Shown one piece after another: positions 9,906 through 23,500 of a stretch of 64,000 nucleotides of DNA. Origin of the DNA: Ancylostoma caninum (lineage: Eukaryota > Nematoda > Chromadorea > Rhabditida > Ancylostomatidae); the NCBI GenBank assembly GCA_037903475.1, contig JBAJFG010000111.1:744001-808000 (forward strand), in the 5' to 3' direction. Each line of letters opens with the position of its first letter. The first letter of the stretch is position 1. The notes beneath the pieces were generated by a model that was not told the origin of the DNA, made no database searches, and saw only the letters and a list, made by a program, of their open reading frames with translations. The translations under genes and the position numbers were made by a program.

Positions 9906-12900
9906 TAAGCGGCGAATGCGCCTCAACTGACGTCACGCCTCTCAGAAATTCACTCGTATATTTCATCTGGCAAGCGCAGTCTCGCTATTTATGACCACCA
10001 CAAAAAGTCGGGATTTGTTTTATGATTTCTGTGTGGGAGCACTTGCTAACAGGTTCATCCTCTTCTGGATACTAATAATTTGTGGGAAATTGAGAAGCTT
10101 GCAGAGTTTTCACTAGAGATATTGTTGCAGCGAAGATATCCAGGAATACGAATTGTTGCTAGGTGCCTTCTCATTTTAGAAAGGTGCCCACATAAGTCAA
10201 AGAAAATGGACTATTTTGTTAATTACATCCTAGGCTTTCCTGCTCTTTATCCTGAATTGCTCACACTTACGGATTCCTTAGGACATTCTTGAAAGGGACT
10301 CTTTTCGCTGCATTGTCACCTTCCAATAGAAACAGACGAGCAGCTGCAAGGACTTCATAGAACAGGATTACTACGGATTTCAAGGATATCTTAGTATTTT
10401 CTTCAAAACTCACAGCTGCCAGACCGTTCTAGAAAAACTCTTGTTTTTCTCGGAATTTTAATGTCAATCCTAGTTAATCCTTTTCGGGTTAGACTATTTC
10501 ATTTTAATATGATCATGTAATTCTTCTTAAATTTGGAAAATATGTAGGAATCATTGTAACTATATCCCAAGCCAAAATATTGTTTGGAAGAACCATTGCT
10601 CAGCAGAAATATTCCAGTGTTTATGCTACAAAGGTAGATCTGAGTGAGTACAATTCTGATTTGTACTCTGTTCCGTTCCACGCGTCACGAGAATATCCGG
10701 CATTGTCCTGCCTGGCCACCAGAGAGCTCTGTTTTTGCTGCAGCTAAGGACGTAACTCTTACCTTTACTATTGAAGTGTCAAGAACTTCATAACTCCCTT
10801 GTTAGTTTCCTAGTTATTCTCCAACTCTGGCAAAGAATCGCCTCGAATTCGTTGTGATGGACTTCTGTGCATTTTTATTGTTGTTTTTCCCTATCTCTGT
10901 ATCTCTCTATGTGTCTCTCCTGGATCTGCCCTTGTCGATGTAAGAAACAACGTGATAGTTTCTACACCGGATAGCACTCGATGTGTCAATCATGCTACAA
11001 CTCCAACACTGAAAAAGTCTCAATATCCAGCTGAGCTACAATTTCTGCCAAAGTTTCGAAAGCATTCCATGGGTTATCCGTAACAACTTAATGATATCCT
11101 TGAAAACTACCTATACTTTCCCCAGCAGGAGAATTGCTCTGAATTGCCATGGAATCCACGAGATCAGCCCTGGATTTTCGGCTATCTATCCAGCGAATTC
11201 TTTCGTTTCTTTCCTCTGGGTCTTCCTGGACTTCCGTGAAATTTGTCGCATTCATCACCGGCTATTATCCATCATCACATTCAAGAGTTGGTTTAAACAG
11301 AACCTCGAGAGACTAAACATTTTGCTTCGCCTGTTACCTTCTTATTCGTCACTATTTATTTGATCCAAACACTTTTTCTCCGTCAGTCACCGCCCTGTTC
11401 GCTTACTTCTTACGCAATACACTTGTGTTCGTGTGTGAGCGCTATTTTTAGAGCATCTAACACTGAAAATAAACATGGTCAATTTGCTTCGGCCAAACGA
11501 AATTCCCCCACATGAACGCGTTTCACGCACTTTTCGACATGGATTCGGCTTCCGGGCGAACTTTATAGAGACACACCTTAACGCGTAACCACACCCCACT
11601 AGTTCGTTTCACTAGCGGCTGTTAGAACTCGTTACTTGATTCCAATCCTGGTGTACGCCTAGTGAATAAGGCCGTGGTATCCTCCAAGTCAACTTTTCTT
11701 ACTTTATTCATTGTAATCTATGCACAAGAGTACATGGTAAATATGGTGTAGAACAAGTATTTCACTTTCTTGGATCCTTGAATCCATGTTTCGGATATAT
11801 GTACTACGTGAAGTTAAGCAAAATCGTCTGAGTACATGAGTATGCGTTACTTCATAGACTAAACCACAAGTATTTATTTACCTATTCATATGCAGTCAGG
11901 GTTCTCCATTAAAATTGGTTGGGCAGAAGAATGCTAAGTATGACAACATCATCGTTGGATTATTATGCTTTAATCATGTGCAATACCTTACTGCGTGCAA
12001 AAGTCAGAGTCCGGGAGAGTGACAATAGGGACATCTTCAAGAAGATCCTTCTGTGATGCTAAAATCCAATTACGTTACGGACTTTCTTTTTAAAGTGGCC
12101 GCAAAGCATTTACTCATGGATCGTTTTTGGTATTCCATTGAGTATAATAAATAGATAAATAAATAAGTATTATGATACAGTAGTGGCAAAAAAATGTGAT
12201 CGTGTTGGCTAAAGAATCTCTTGTTAAAATCCAGTTCTGGATCGAGCTATCCAGAAGAAACTTTGATATACGTCAAAGCTCTATAGGGGCTTCCTAGCAG
12301 CAGTTTAGCAGGGGCAGAGCCTCAATTCCAGTTGCATTGTTGAGTCTAAACTTTCTTTTTTCAACTTCCTCAGCTTCCGTGGATTCAGTCCAATATCTCC
12401 AATCCGAACTACAGAGAAAAAAAGAGCAGAAAGGGATCGGACACATATCTGCTTTATGTTTTTACCAGAATGTTATTGCTGCACTTTCATTTGCTGCTCA
12501 AACTGAAGGACAGATTTAATTGATAGAATTTACCAAGAAACCTGTCTTAGTGTATGTTAAGAATGACATCCCAACTTTTATTTGAATACCAGAATAACTG
12601 TTTGTAGCTGGCATCGTACGAGTGAGCTCTATGGAGACGGTTGTTTTTCTTTCAAAATATTTTAAATTTATCTTTTCACAAATCTATTGCACTTACTGGC
12701 AATCCCACCTTTTTATATAAAGAGAAGAAGCACAAAACACGACATTTATAGCGAAATACTCGCTTATAAATAGAATTTAGCATAATTCTTTTGAGCTGAA
12801 ATGACGCGATACAAGCGAGGAATCAACATTTTGATGAAAGCGGTGAATTTGGACTTGGAGCACGATAGTTTTGTTTAAAAGCAGCTTACGTTAATCACAT

Positions 12901-13689
12901 TCAGCTGAAAGGAAGAGTACTTCAACCCTCATCACATCATGAAGTTTCGTCTGAATAGCTCAATCCATAGTTGAGTTATAAAAAAAGATACCAACTTCAG
13001 CATTGCCACTGATCATATCTTTCTGGCCGGTACTGTATCCGTATCTCATAGGTTGTCGTTGCTGTCCCAGAGGCTCAGCGAAGGTTTATCTCGAGTCCGC
13101 TTTATTACTAGTAAAGCTCTTTACAAGAAATTCAGTCTCTCCACAAATACTACACAATTCAAGCACATTAGTATCATAAGTAACGTACGAGGCTTAAATA
13201 TGTTTTGAGCCACAACCTCTTTAAACCCGGAAGTATTCTATTAGTGAGACCGTCGTCATGAGAACTCTACACAATGTGTGATTTCATCTGTCTTTTATAT
13301 CTATAGAATTCCCCACCACAAGCCATTAAACCTTTGTTGGATTGTGAGAATTAGTCTGAGTCCCGTTTCTCATACTCCAGATAGTGGACTGAGCGCGAGA
13401 GCGCATCGGAGTTTAGTTTGCATCTGTGAACAGTCTCCAGCTCCAGAGTAGTAAGAGGAGACTTTTTTTTGAGTAGCAACCTTACCTTTATATTTGATTT
13501 TCGTTCAAGGCTCGTGAGATAACGAGAAGAAGAGAAGTGAACGAAAGAATGCACGGATTTTAAATATGAATTCTGAATTTGAATGAGAAATAAATTATAA
13601 TTCTATCTCTCTCTGAGGACTACAAGAAAACTATCTGCGTACTAATTATGTACTTGTCTACCCAAATGCATGAGAAATCATGAAAATGG
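9906..13689. other. Gene-poor stretch
   Basis: No supported gene. Weak candidates are a plus-strand frame after a TTTCCCCAG acceptor near 11125 (about 36 codons) and a 37-codon plus-strand frame with ATG at 11475, preceded by TTTTTAG and a short leader, which could be a first exon. Neither could be extended by in-phase splicing. Confidence 0.35.
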
Positions 13690-13925
13690 TGTACTTAGGG
13701 CCGGAAAAAAATCGAATAAGTTAGTTCATTCAATTATTCATCCAGGGCTAGATCTGAAAAATTCAGATGTTGAAAACGAGGAAACAACTGATTCCTCGTC
13801 ATTATTGAAGGATTGCATTCCTTCCTCCCATTCGAAAATCCGGGCTCTAAATTCATTCGAAATCAAATTTTCGAATTTCGAATAATTCGATAGGTATCTT
13901 ACGCATTAATTGGCTCAAAGTATAG
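13690..13925. mobile_element. MITE, TTCGAA-rich family
   Basis: About 236 bp beginning GTACTTAGGGCC and ending GGCTCAAAGTATAG, which are imperfect inverted ends of the family's ACTTAGGACCGAAT type. The interior has repeated ATTCGAAA motifs and a block shared with the copy at 23596-23815. It is non-coding. Such elements are thought to be moved by transposases encoded elsewhere. Confidence 0.6.
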
Positions 13926-14568
13926 AAAGTTGTCCGGCTACGATGTCCATGAAATGTAAATTCTGGGACTACTCAATCTTGGAATTGAAATGATTTTACT
14001 GTTACTCCCTCAGGCGTGCTGATTCACGTTTCTCTCCTTACGTAGAGACATGTCAATATTTTTCCACTCCTACTCCTACTACTAAAATATGACGAAGCAT
14101 GAAGTACCTATCCTTTCCCTCATTTTTCTATGCATAGCTTAGTTCTGCCCTCTGTTCCCAGGTCAATGGATAAGGTTTGTCGAAGTGGATAAATATATAG
14201 CAAGAGGCTATGACAGATCTGTAACAGAACACCAGTCTGCCCCAGAAATCGGTTCCGCAATGGGTTCACGAGTCCTCGCAGTGCAGGAACGCTGATACTC
14301 CCACGGGCATTGTCTCGGATGCTTACTCAAGTCGAACCATAAGCTTGTCTACAGTCGAAACCCGAGGTGGTTTCGATTGTTCACGGTGTTGAGTGCAGCC
14401 GAGAAGATGCTCGAGAGAATGTTAACAGTACCGTATGTCAGTGTCTGGATGAGTGGGTTCCAGAGGGGCATATCATGACGCCTGTTTGCTACGATGAGGC
14501 GCGGCCTCTGCGTGTTTTTCGTGTCGAGGCGGCGGCTGCTCGGTGCCGGCGGCGGCAGCGGCGAATGA

Positions 14569-17500
14569 ATGGAGCGACTCGGTCGTGTGTGGACGCGACT
14601 TTCCGTACGTCGACCCACTCTGCCAGCAGTTGAACCGACAGCAGATGATGACGACGACGATGGTCTGCCAGACACGAAGAACGCCGTGTTCGAGATGTTC
14701 TCCCAGTCGACGGCGTCAAATCATCGCAAATCCGAAGCGGCAAATCCACATCGCGCTAGAGGCAGTGTCGACGGTGTCGCACGGTTATCCTCATCGTCAC
14801 CTCAACGAAAACTTCGTTCACCGCTTCCCGCGAGGAGCGCTAATGTAGGAATTCCTGTTCCGAAGGCTTCCGTTGATAGCAGCTCCTCGCCGCCATCGAA
14901 GAGTTTGGCCCTTCCAAAGCCGAAGAACGTTAGCCCACTTGGAGAGAAACGATCACACAATATCCATGAGGAATCCACTAGTGTTCATCCTCCTTCTCCT
15001 TCATTACATAGGAGTACTAAGGAAAATGTGAGTCACCTCAGAGTTATATTGCAATTTCTTATTTTGCCTGCCTTTCCTCACAAAATATGCCTCCGAATCG
15101 TATTGCGAGTAAATATGTTTGCATCTCCGAATCAGTCACGCCAATCCAGAATCTGCCGGAAGTATTCTATGATGCGGATCAATCCTCAACCACATGCATG
15201 CAGCCGGCTTTTAGACGATTTCATCAAAGATAATCGGAGATGGTGGAGATGTCTATAGTGCATCTAAGCATACAGACAGAAATAGGTGCAAATTTCTGCA
15301 TAAATCCACAGAGTTCCAGAAAATCTCCACTTGATTAGGCGGATAAATTGGCTCTTCACAATTCTTTTCTTCTGTACAGAACAGTGTTCTCTGGATCTAT
15401 CTATAAATCCTTCACTTCTGCTGACAAGTTTGAAGCTTCTAAAGTAACACTATGTGCGGCTGATGCTGTACTCCTGTGTTATGCAGTTTGTGGCAGAACT
15501 CTCAGAACTGCTGCGGTTATAGTCAGAGATGTTCTGGATTCCTGAAAATTGTAAGCTTTGCTGCTCTCTACGCTCACTTTCAGATACTCTGATGTTCTAG
15601 AAATGGTCTTTGTAATTAGTTAGTATCCCTGTTCAATTCGATGCTTGTCCGATTCCGCCCCTACTCACTAACAAGACTTAATCCGAAGTATATTATGAAA
15701 TATACAATTTCTGTAAGGATATACTCTGTAAACTCTCCAAGAATCAACAACATCAGGGTTTTATGACGTTTTTGTTCCCCTCGTCTGCTCATGTGCTGTC
15801 ATCGTTTCCTTTGCTTAAGTGGCAGTAAATCAGTAACGACACTTCACTTTTTTTCAACAGTAAACTGGCTGTTAATTTCTATTCAAATTATTCATTCTAC
15901 TGTAGCTTTCAAACAAACTAAACCGGGAACTAGTGGTGTGGTACGGAGTCGAACGCGTGGCGCCTGTTTGCACTCATCTCGAACATTGCGGATAAAACAG
16001 AATACCTTCTCGACAGCTTATCCGATCTCTCTTACGTAATCACAACAGAAAAATCTGGGGTCGAAATTTTTGGTGAAGTAGAAGGATTTTTGATGAAGAT
16101 TTGTGGAATTGAGTTGCTCGTCCCGGATCGCATGGACATAGATTACAGCTGTGCGTGAGAAACATCCATTCCGAGACGTCATTACACAACAGTCTGAGTT
16201 TACTGGTAGAGCGATTCAGCCACTGGGAAGCTACTCATCCTGCAGCCTGAATCGACAATGCGTACTTGTCGGATACGATGTTTACATAGATAAAGACCCA
16301 TTTTGGATGAGAGAATTTGCTATGGAGGGGTTAATTTGATGTAAAAAATATCATCTACAGAACTCTCTTCATATGAATAACCTCTCTCTCTTTGGATTTT
16401 CCAGAAATATCCTCTGCTATCTGCAGGATTCTCTGAACATTGCTGGAAAAATCTGTGCTGTTTCAGCATGTCTCGTCACGAATGGCTGAGAGCTCAGATG
16501 TGGTGAATCCACGACGAAGCAGCGTATTCGTGAAACGAGGATCCGTCAGTATGGAACCTATAAAGAAAGTCACTCTTGAAGAAGTTTATCATGTCTACAA
16601 ACAGGTTACCTACTTCTACACTTACTTTTACTTTACTGGCGTTGTAGTAAGCACACTTTTTGTGTTGTCGAAACTGAACTGAAATTCTATCCGTTCTATT
16701 GCAGCTCGGAACTGGCCGATTCGGGTACATAAAACTTGCTGAGCACAAACAATCAAAGCAAAAAATTGCTATCAAATTCTTCCCCCGTCCCCAAACAAAG
16801 CAGGTAGTGTTTTAAACACTGCTACATTAAGTGCTTTAACTCTAATTAGATGTCAATCGATGAGATTTTTAGAGTTTAGAGTTCATGGATTTCGATTTCA
16901 GGTCGACTTCGTTCGAGAGTACAACTACTCATTTTTCTTGTCTCCACATCCTCAAATAATCGACACATATGAGGGAATGTACCAAGTGAGTCCTAAGAGT
17001 GGGAAGCTCTAGGGGCCATCCATTATATTCATTGTTAGCTGTCTCCTTTCTGGATATGTATCATCTTGTCTGTAGTAGTATTTTTAGCTTATCCAGAATT
17101 TCCTTTTCGCCACAAGTTAACGAAATCTTCCTACTTCTTTGGGATCCTCTGCTTTCTTGGGCACCTTGTTTCATTTCCCTGATCTGTTCACTTCGTATCT
17201 ATCCATTCCAGGCCGGCGACGACTCAGCTTTCTTCTTCGTGCAGGAATTCTGTCCGAGAGCCTCACTAAGAGAGGCAGTGGAGGCCACAAATCAACAAGG
17301 TCCATCCTTTTTCGGTGCATAAATTACGCGCGCAGCTTCTTTTTATGCTCGTCCCAGTAGGATATGGCTGTGAGCTTCATCGTTCAATGACATCTGTTGT
17401 TCGTAGGAGATCTGGAAAACATCACACACAATTCTGCTGAGCACAGTTGGCACGTTACCAACGAAAACAAAACGCTTATAAATCACATCTTTCTCTGGAA

Positions 17501-20500
17501 CAATTCCAATGATGAACTTTGACACACGATAAAGACTATTTGGCCTAAGTGGGGCGATAGTCCACTATTAGGAGGATTGACCCGCCCTCAGCACTTACTA
17601 TATTCACCTGAAATCAGTTTGTTGACCAAATCATGTGTAATGCACATTCGATAGTCGATTATTCGATTTGGAATATGTCAAAAACCAAAATGTTGGGAAA
17701 AAGGAGAGCCTGCAACCCTGGAGGATAAGAGAAAAGGGTAAAAAAGCCGTTGTCTTTGGAACGTTCCTTTTTGCCCCCAGGATAATTTATGAATTGAAAA
17801 AATTTATTTGATTTTTATTCGAGCGACACTATACCTGAAATGGATCCTAATTCAGGTCTTGGTGAGGCCAACACGAAGAAAGTCTTCGGTGCTGTTCTTT
17901 CTGCTATTGAGTTCATGCATAACGAGAATCTCGTACATCGTAACCTCAAAGCAGAGAATATACTCCTCTTCGACAGCAACGACTTCTCCAAGGTGAGTCT
18001 TTGGCAATTATCTGGCTATCCTCTCCGCTTCACTCTCTAGGATATTGTACACGTGAAGTATTTGAATCCACAAGTCTCATTATTTCTTTCATGAGGTTTG
18101 CGGAAGTGGTCCAGTTTGCATTGATTCATTCTCGGAGCACTCAGGTGGAAGCACTTGAGAGCTCTTTTTTTGGTGGACCCATGATCGTCTAGCTTTATTT
18201 ATTGTACTTCGAAGTAGACGTTTCTTGTAGGTGAGCAGCTGAAAAGATCCAGGATATCATCTGACACGCGGGATTGCTCTATGAGTAACTTTTTCAAATC
18301 GATTTTTGCAGCACATTAGCAAAAACCGACAGGGAATATCCTGCACGTTGAGCGTAAATCGCTAATCGAGTTATTCAGCCCGAGGTGATCAGCGTTATTT
18401 TGCGTAATCGGGCACGTGATGCGCACAAATCATGTTGTTTCGCTATTCCTCTCCTCTGTGGATTGACTCACGACTTTACATCTCAAGAAATCACGGGCAT
18501 TGCTCTGGCGTTTACACGCATTTTGATCACCACCATCGCCTCATTCGATTCGGCGATTTAATGGGTATCCGATGAGAAAGTTGGGATAACTATGCGATCC
18601 GCATCGCAATGCCACCCATCGAGTTGTGCCAATGAACAGCTTTGAGGGGAATTATCGATAGGAATTCCTGGCCAAGAAAACAATAGATCCTAAGGCGATA
18701 GGCGTGAGATTTACACCCGAAATCTGGAATGGATTGAATTCCTGAGGCTAGGAGGCTCTTCCACAATGTGCTTTATACTTAAGGTCGAATAAAAACCGAA
18801 TAATTTCGTTACTTTAATTAACGATTTAGGAAACAGTTTCAACATCCAGCCATCCGAGAATATGAAAGCTCTAAACCTTTTCTTCTCTTTCATGCAGCAC
18901 TTCATTGGTCTCTAATTTTGAAACATTGGAAATTTACATTTATTCGAAATATTCGATATTCGATAGCAGAAATATTCGATTTCGAATAAATAGAACTTTC
19001 GAATGTTTCAACATCGGAGTCCAATACAGTGTTGTACAAAAGAGAAGAAGAGGTTCGTGGCTTTCCCATCCTCGAACATCTAGATCTGCGAATTGTTTTC
19101 TAAAGTGTAAGTGAAGTAACAAAATTATTCGATTTTTATTCGGTCCCAAGTATAGTGTGCTTCCCTACCACAAAACCCTGCATGTTAGAAATTCTCCTCC
19201 AGAAATTTTCTCTGCAGTAAAAACGGCACTATAGTCAGGGAAAACGACTACTGGGAAAACCACCATTGTCATCACACCATAATGTTACTGGTACCACATG
19301 TTCTTGAGAAATTTTGGAAGGATATAGAATAGAGAGAGCTCCCACGGGATGAAAAGTTCAGATCGGTTAGCAAACGGTCTTGCCGTAATCTCGTAGCGTA
19401 ATGGTTCCAAACAACCCTCCGCAGAGTAGGAATTCGCACTGATTGGTGTTCCGCTGTTCGATAGGCCCTTATAATCTAGTTGATTACCTTCAATGTAGTC
19501 ATATGTGGCCCAAATTTTATTTTACGCCCAGAAATTACGGTAAGACCGTTTGCGAACCGGTCTGAGCTTGTTCCAGTTTGTGAGCTCGTTCAGGCAATGA
19601 ACAACGCCTTCTCATCGAATCTCAACGTCTACCCGAGTGAAGCTCTATAGAATCAGCAACATGGTCAACGTATAATTCATACCCATTCAGGCGAAACTCA
19701 CAGATTTCGGCCTAACGCGGAAAGTCGACGCTGCAGTGAAGTACCTGGAGTACGTGAACAACTACCATGCACCTGAGCTTTGTGAAACCGTCGTCAATGA
19801 AGTCCTGACCGTGAACAAAAGCACGGATATCTGGGCACTTGGTATGTGTTTTTATCTGGCATTCACCTCACTCAACCACTGCACTGACGAAAGTGACGTG
19901 AAATATCGCAGTCGCTGTGTATACCTTGTGCTAGTTGTCGTTTTGAGAGGAGAATCGCTTTTAAAAACAGATTGATTGCTGTGATCGAAGCGTGGAATCG
20001 TTTGTTGATGTGTGTGTGTGTATGCGAGTGGGCTACTGAGAGGAGATGTGGGTAGAACACCTGTTTTTAGGGGCGCAAGCCGGGTGTTTGGGTGCACGTG
20101 CAATGATTAAAGCCTTCGACTTTCCAACTTGCGGAGGTTTTGTCCAATTTCCGACTTCTATAGCTCCTTAGAGAGTCTTGGAGATGCACATCTATATAAT
20201 ATCGGCTAACAGATGCAATTTATGAAAAGAAAAACACTGTCTGCTCACGGATTCACTCTTATGGAGATGTCTAGGGTTATTCGTGGGAACCGATAGGGTC
20301 TGCATTAGGGGAGAGGGGATTCCAGATTCGAAAGCACAAAAGGTGTTGAATTCATGCAAGTTTCATGCGAGCTTCTGAGCAATGCCAGCTCGGTATGCAC
20401 ATATTGTTTTTGTCCCAACAACATCCCCATATTCTGGATTTCTCTTTGCTTCCGACTTCCGAACTCCCGATTTCGCAACATTCCCTCTTATTACTGGTAC

Positions 20501-23500
20501 CTACTGAGGAGTAATTACTAGTTTACTTTACTTATGCGTACATATATTCCCTAGCTTTAATTCGAGCCCTCTTCACAGAGTGAATGCTATATCGCACACT
20601 CCAGAGTATATCCTGGCCGGTCTCAGTTTTCTCGTCGGCTGGACACTTCCCATCTTCACATATATGCTAGTGAAACATTTACCTGTCTTGGAATACACAT
20701 ATTCTGAAGTTGAATTGAGATCCGCACAAACTGATGGACTGGACGGTACCTTGCGATCTTTGTGTACTCCAATCCAGGCCAGTTGACTTTTGAGGATCCA
20801 GATCATCTTCAGATGTGGATGTGCTCACGATTTCATTTGTTTAGTATTTCTTCTCACCAGCGTAAGTGGCCTATCGTGCACCCCGTCAGAACGTGCCAAC
20901 CATCTTCCCACATTTTCCTTTGCCAACATTCAGAATTATTTAAGAGACGGGGAAAAAGAAAATTTCCCAGCACACCTTTCTGAGCAAGTGCTGCACATTT
21001 AGGATGGCGAGAAAATCATTCTTCTTCTCAGTGGAAGTTGATATGCATCAGAGAGCCAAATTCACGTAGACCACGTTTTAGAATCTTAGAGTCTTTCAAT
21101 CCTATATCATCTATACAATAATTCCTGGTAATTTTGAAACAGTTCTTTCCAAGTCTCCCTGTGCCTGCTACTTACTTATGGTTGGATACACATCCAGTCT
21201 TTAAAAGTGTATATAATCAAGCCAATAGGTTTATATATTGGTGTAGGGGCACAGCCGACCATGGAACTAGGAAAATAACGAAAATTTTGGAAAAAAGAAG
21301 GAAAATAACGGATTACCTTTGAACAGCGAAAATTTAGGGAAAAAAAGGAAGGAAAATAATGGATTACCTTTGAATTCTTTCGCTCTGCTACCAATCATCC
21401 TCTAATTGATTACTTGTCACTCCGCAATAGAAACTAAGTATCAGCTGAAGATGCAACAACTGACTCTTTTCTCTGGACAAGAGCTGTTCAGGTAACTTTT
21501 ATTGACAACAGAAATGTTTGTCAATCTTTCACCATCTTAACATCGAAAACTTTTGAGGATGTTGAGGCATAAAATTTTTTCATAGATTGATTGAACTTTC
21601 TTTGCTTGAAAATTTCTTCTAAAGAGTTCAACTCTCAGTTCTACACAAGTGAAAAAAATCTGCGGAAGATTACGGTACTGCTAAAGCACCGTAAAAGAAC
21701 CAAATTTCCCCCACAGTAGTTTCTGCAAGACTAGTGCAAAAACTGTAAAGAGCTGCAGAATGTGAGTGTTAATGAGAGAACAGGCTTTGAAACCGAGTAC
21801 TGGAGAGACCTACACACCACTTGAATTGCTGTTAAACAATGAGCAACTTACAAAGAAAATACATAACCTTTTCTTGTACGCTAAGCGTTTCACATTTTGT
21901 TCGGAAACAACGGGTAACTGTAAGGATTTCTGGATTTTTGTCTCACTTGTGTAATTACCGTGCAGTTTTCTGTGTGAATTGGTGAGTCAGGGAATGCTGG
22001 GACATCTGAATCTCCAGCAATGTCGTGGTGGACAACTGTTCAAGTCCTGCAATATCTTAATGGATAACAGTACCAGTCAAAAGGGCGTACTACTTATTTC
22101 ACTGTTTTTTTTTCAACCATCACAGTTCTATGATGATAAGATAAATTTGTAAGTTTTTCCTGGAAAGTTTGTAGGTTTACAATCCTATCCTTTCAAAATT
22201 GCATAGTTGCGGCTTTGACTCATCCACACCAACCCTTCTGATTATTTTCTCAAACAACTATGTAATGTTGGCAGGATTTCTACGAAAGTTTCTGGAACCG
22301 TGGACGTGGATAATTTCCGAAAAAAAAACGGTGTAGTAATGTGAAATGCATAAAAAAAGAACCCAAAAATATTGTTCCTCTGTATGAGTTTTGCCTTGCC
22401 AATTCTCCGAACATTTTACACGATTGCGATTGCAGTAAAGTTTATCCGATTTTTGCTTTTTCGTTCTAAAAACACAGCGGACAGTTGCCATCTGCTGACG
22501 TCATGACGCAAAAATTACGCTTTCCGTGATTAATGAACGCACAAGAATAGCATCTGCAAGCCAACTGATCATCTTAAGGATCATCCAGCAATTACGATAG
22601 ATAATTCATCTATTTCCATAATATGTTAGTTATCTAAACTATGTTCGCTTACTTTTTACCAACTGCTAACGCCTCGCATTCACACAGCAGGGGTTCTTTA
22701 CATGAGAATGTAAAACCTTGCACTAAGGACAAGGCTCGGGAATCGAAGCTAATGCTGAGGAATGTGAGGAATCCTCGACAATTTCGGGAGCGACGTGTTA
22801 TGTCTGGGATTGTGCCGTTGTTTCCTAGCCATTGCAATATATTATGATAAACATTTTAAAGCTCTGAATAATCAGGTGGCTTGTCTGCTTTCTGTCCTTT
22901 TATCCAGATATCACGGATAACAGCAGACGTGTAATGGGATAGGTTTGTTAGTGCGAAAATGTTGGATATGTTCCTCGAAATAGCAGCGAGCTACTAATTC
23001 GAGACATCTCGATTCTCAAGTGCCTAGTACTCGACCCGAGTGGGATTAGCTGCAATGGTTTTCGCTCCGTCACGTTGGATTTCATGTAAATAGATGTTGC
23101 CAACTACAAACCTTATATCAAACATTGCTGCAGTGACGTGTTCTCTAGCTAACATCCAGAAACATCCATGGAAAACCACTGGGAGAAAGGAGCTGAGAGC
23201 TTGTAGCGAAATATTCCCTGAAAATTGCTTTCCTATTCAGGTGTCATCTTCTACTACTGCATGAAAGGGCGATTTCCATGGCAAAAAGCGTCAATTATGT
23301 GTAAGCCATATTGGGAATGGGAACAATGGCTAAAACGGAAGAATCCGACATTACCGAAGCGATGGACGCCGTTCAGCGAGAAGGCGCTGAAGCTTATGAA
23401 AAAGTTAGTTTTCAGGATTTTCGTCGGATCTCTAATAAGTCGTTTTCAGCACAGCTCTTGTTGGGTTGGCATTGTCACCTCGTTTACAGTTGTAATCCAT

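Noticed and set aside
20573..20983. Open frames on both strands within kinase intron 7, suggesting a nested gene.
   Set aside because: Frames on the two strands conflict and no exon chain or poly(A) signal was found. It was left as intronic sequence.
22641..22847. 68-codon + frame in kinase intron 7.
   Set aside because: The composition is reasonable, but there are no splice or 3' signals, and a minus-strand frame covers the same bases.
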